Below, in pieces: positions 62,398 through 64,000 of a stretch of 64,000 bases of DNA (the first letter of the stretch is position 1; every line of letters begins with the position of its first letter). Both the position numbers and the translations under genes were made by a program. The notes beneath the pieces were generated by a model. It had not been told where the DNA came from and made no database searches. It saw only the letters and a list, made by a program, of their open reading frames with translations. This stretch comes from Jejuia pallidilutea (GTDB lineage: Bacteria; Bacteroidota; Bacteroidia; Flavobacteriales; Flavobacteriaceae), in NCBI RefSeq assembly GCF_002973595.1, contig NZ_PVEO01000008.1:85025-149024 (forward strand). The letters are read 5' to 3'.

Positions 62398-64000
62398 TCA
62401 GAATTTTATCAATTGTTTCATCATAGAGAATCCAGTTGCTGTATTAATAATTTTAATGATGTAAGGTGCTTGATCTAATTTATCTAAACCACTTACGTTT
62501 ATTCTATTATTAATATTTGAATAGTGCCTGTCTATAACTAATCTACCATTCATATCAAATATCTGAATACTAAATTCGATATTATTATAGCTTAACGGTA
62601 AGGCAATGTTAATGGTATCACCGAATGGATTAGGGGTTACCGAAATATTCTGGAATTCTATCTTATCTCTTTCTAAAGTAGTTTGATCCGAACCATTACA
62701 GTCTTGGTCAATACCATCATTGGTGATTTCTGGAGCTCCGGGGTAAATTGTGTTATCCGTATCATCACAATCTGGAGTTGCAGGTGCTGTTAAAGAATAA
62801 CCAGCAGGTTGCTCACAAGCGGTCACCGAGGTTACGCTTCCGAAGAAGGTATCGCTATCGTTATCCACACCAATGTACCAAGTTTGACCAGGGAACTCAT
62901 CGGCATCGTTGTCATCACAATCTGGAGTTGCAGGCGCTGTCAATGAATAGCCAGCAGGTTGCTCACAAGCGGTCACCGAGGTTACACTTCCGAAGAAGGT
63001 ATCGCTATCGTTATCCACACCAATGTACCAAGTTTGACCAGGGAACTCGTCGGCATCGTTATCATCACAATCTGGAGTTGCAGGTGCAGTCAATGAATAA
63101 CCAACAGGTTGCTCACAAGCGGTCACCGAGGTTACGCTTCCGAAGAAGGTATCGCTATCGTTATCCACACCAATGTACCAAGTTTGACCAGGGAACTCGT
63201 TGGCATCGTTGTCATCACAGTCTGGAGTTGCAGGTGCTGTCAATGAATAGCCAGCAGGTTGCTCACAAGCGGTCACCGAGGTTACGCTTCCAAAGAAGGT
63301 ATCGCTATCGTTATCCACACCGATGTACCAAGTTTGACCAGGGAACTCGTTGGCATCGGTATCATCACAGTCTGGAGTTGCAGGTGCAGTCAATGAATAG
63401 CCAGCAGGTTGCTCACAAGCGGTCACTGAGGTTACACTTCCGAAGAAAGTATCGTTATCGTTATCCACACCGATGTACCAAGTTTGACCAGGGAACTCGT
63501 CGGCATCGTTATCATCACAATCTGGAGTTGCAGGTGCAGTCAATGAATATCCAACAGGCTGCTCACAAGCGGTCATCGAGGTTACACTTCCGAAGAAGGT
63601 ATCGCTATCGTTATCCACACCGATGTACCAAGTTTGACCAGGGAACTCGTTGGCATCGTTATCATCACAATCTGGAGTTGCAGGTGCTACTAAAGAATAG
63701 CCAGCAGGTTGCTCACAAGCGGTCACCGAGGTTACACTTCCGAAGAAAGTATCGCTATCGTTATCCACACCGATGTACCAAGTTTGACCAGGGAACTCGT
63801 CGGCATCGTTATCGTCACAATCTGGAGTTGCAGGTGCAGTCAATGAATAACCAACAGGTTGCTCACAAGCGGTCACTGAGGTTACACTTCCGAAGAAAGT
63901 ATCGTTATCGTTATCCACACCGATGTACCAAGTTTGACCAGGGAACTCGTCGGCATCGTTATCGTCACAATCTGGAGTTGCAGGTGCAGTCAATGAATAA
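62398..64000 (-). CDS. Secreted MopE-repeat protein with T9SS sorting domain (5' end outside the window)
   Basis: 533 residues are visible; the frame is open at base 64000, so the start lies beyond. Eight 50-residue repeats and a partial ninth are near identical; each has DCDDNDADEFPGQTWY, a VDNDSD acidic loop and ACEQPAGYS, matching the MopE putative metal-binding motif family. The last repeat changes to YPGAPEITNDGIDQDCNGSDQ split as APEITNDGIDQ and DCNGSDQ, the classical MopE end. A type A sorting domain (last about 85 residues) follows. The acidic Asp loops suggest calcium or copper binding on the cell surface; which metal is not determined. Confidence 0.82.
   Translation of the reverse strand, partial: YSLTAPATPDCDDNDADEFPGQTWYIGVDNDNDTFFGSVTSVTACEQPVGYSLTAPATPDCDDNDADEFPGQTWYIGVDNDSDTFFGSVTSVTACEQPAGYSLVAPATPDCDDNDANEFPGQTWYIGVDNDSDTFFGSVTSMTACEQPVGYSLTAPATPDCDDNDADEFPGQTWYIGVDNDNDTFFGSVTSVTACEQPAGYSLTAPATPDCDDTDANEFPGQTWYIGVDNDSDTFFGSVTSVTACEQPAGYSLTAPATPDCDDNDANEFPGQTWYIGVDNDSDTFFGSVTSVTACEQPVGYSLTAPATPDCDDNDADEFPGQTWYIGVDNDSDTFFGSVTSVTACEQPAGYSLTAPATPDCDDNDADEFPGQTWYIGVDNDSDTFFGSVTSVTACEQPAGYSLTAPATPDCDDTDNTIYPGAPEITNDGIDQDCNGSDQTTLERDKIEFQNISVTPNPFGDTINIALPLSYNNIEFSIQIFDMNGRLVIDRHYSNINNRINVSGLDKLDQAPYIIKIINTATGFSMMKQLIKF
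62771..64000. repeat. 150-bp tandem repeat array coding for MopE repeats
   Basis: Units begin at TCTGGAGTTGCAGG at 62771 and every 150 bp to 63971, giving eight full copies and a ninth cut by the window end. Differences are few and mostly synonymous or swap DND/DNS, PAG/PVG and ADEF/ANEF. The close identity indicates recent duplication or gene conversion, and makes the copy number sensitive to assembly errors. Confidence 0.95.

Noticed and set aside
62771..64000. CRISPR or phage-tail repeat at the 150-bp array
   Set aside because: The repeats are in frame, code for MopE motifs and end in a T9SS sorting domain.
1..64000. Mobile elements, prophage, tRNA or rRNA genes
   Set aside because: No transposase, integrase, recombinase, phage structural gene or RNA gene signature was found on either strand; the dispersed repeats carry no coding sequence.

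Overview
The window looks like a chromosomal segment of a marine-type flavobacterium (Bacteroidota, Flavobacteriaceae). Support comes from the low GC content, promoters of the Bacteroidetes type (TAnnTTTG at -7), the absence of Shine-Dalgarno sequences, large secreted proteins with type IX secretion (T9SS) sorting tails, and flavobacterial gene orders such as relA/spoT-fur-purA and rpsF-rpsR-rplI. The call rests on reading the sequence only; no database search was made.

Layout. 1-1629: end of cydA and all of cydB, closed by a strong hairpin terminator. 1682-8639: a TetR regulator with its probable operator, then TolC, HlyD, two ATPases and two ABC-2 permeases, which is the CecR-YbhGFSR type of exporter with YbhF split into two genes. 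8649-17993: sulfide:quinone oxidoreductase, a 45-residue protein not annotated by length-limited ORF callers, a DUF2202 lipoprotein, an RND tripartite pump, a PII-like protein and a DUF2892 membrane protein. 18333-23302: a 2-TM potassium-channel-like protein, an EmrA/FUSC/OprM-type pump and an AI-2E family permease. 23398-28106: a Crp/Fnr regulator followed by YeeE/YedE, DUF6691, TauE/SafE, a persulfide dioxygenase-rhodanese fusion, a DUF2892 protein and an HMA-domain protein. 28511-47448: mostly housekeeping (cation exchanger, purA, fur, relA/spoT, rdgB, hpf, rlmH, nadC, yihY, priA, a LytTR response regulator, rpsF-rpsR-rplI, a GDPD lipoprotein, hisS). 47517-64000: four consecutive minus-strand genes for giant secreted T9SS cargo proteins, the last cut by the window end inside a 150-bp tandem repeat array.

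Two regulatory patterns stand out. First, three near-perfect copies of GTAAC-N4-GTTAC lie upstream of the DUF2202 gene, the RND operon and the persulfide dioxygenase gene, each with its centre exactly 29.5 bp before a TAnnTTTG-like box. A fourth copy lies upstream of sqr with a weaker box, and a degenerate one upstream of the yeeE operon. This is the geometry of a class II Crp/Fnr activator, and a Crp/Fnr gene lies in the middle of the region, so I infer a sulfide/persulfide regulon that also recruits an RND pump. Second, the three complete T9SS genes each carry a pair of direct repeats (consensus ATCGATNAAATG) 20-21 bp apart upstream of the start, plus a small palindrome just before the start codon, which suggests a shared regulator. 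The spacing resembles that of LytTR-type operators.

The intergenic DNA is rich in dispersed palindromes of several families. Some sit 5-7 nt from start codons, one forms an 89-bp tandem array, and one is a roughly 110-nt multi-stem element upstream of the RND permease gene. No rRNA, tRNA, CRISPR array, transposase, integrase or phage gene was seen.
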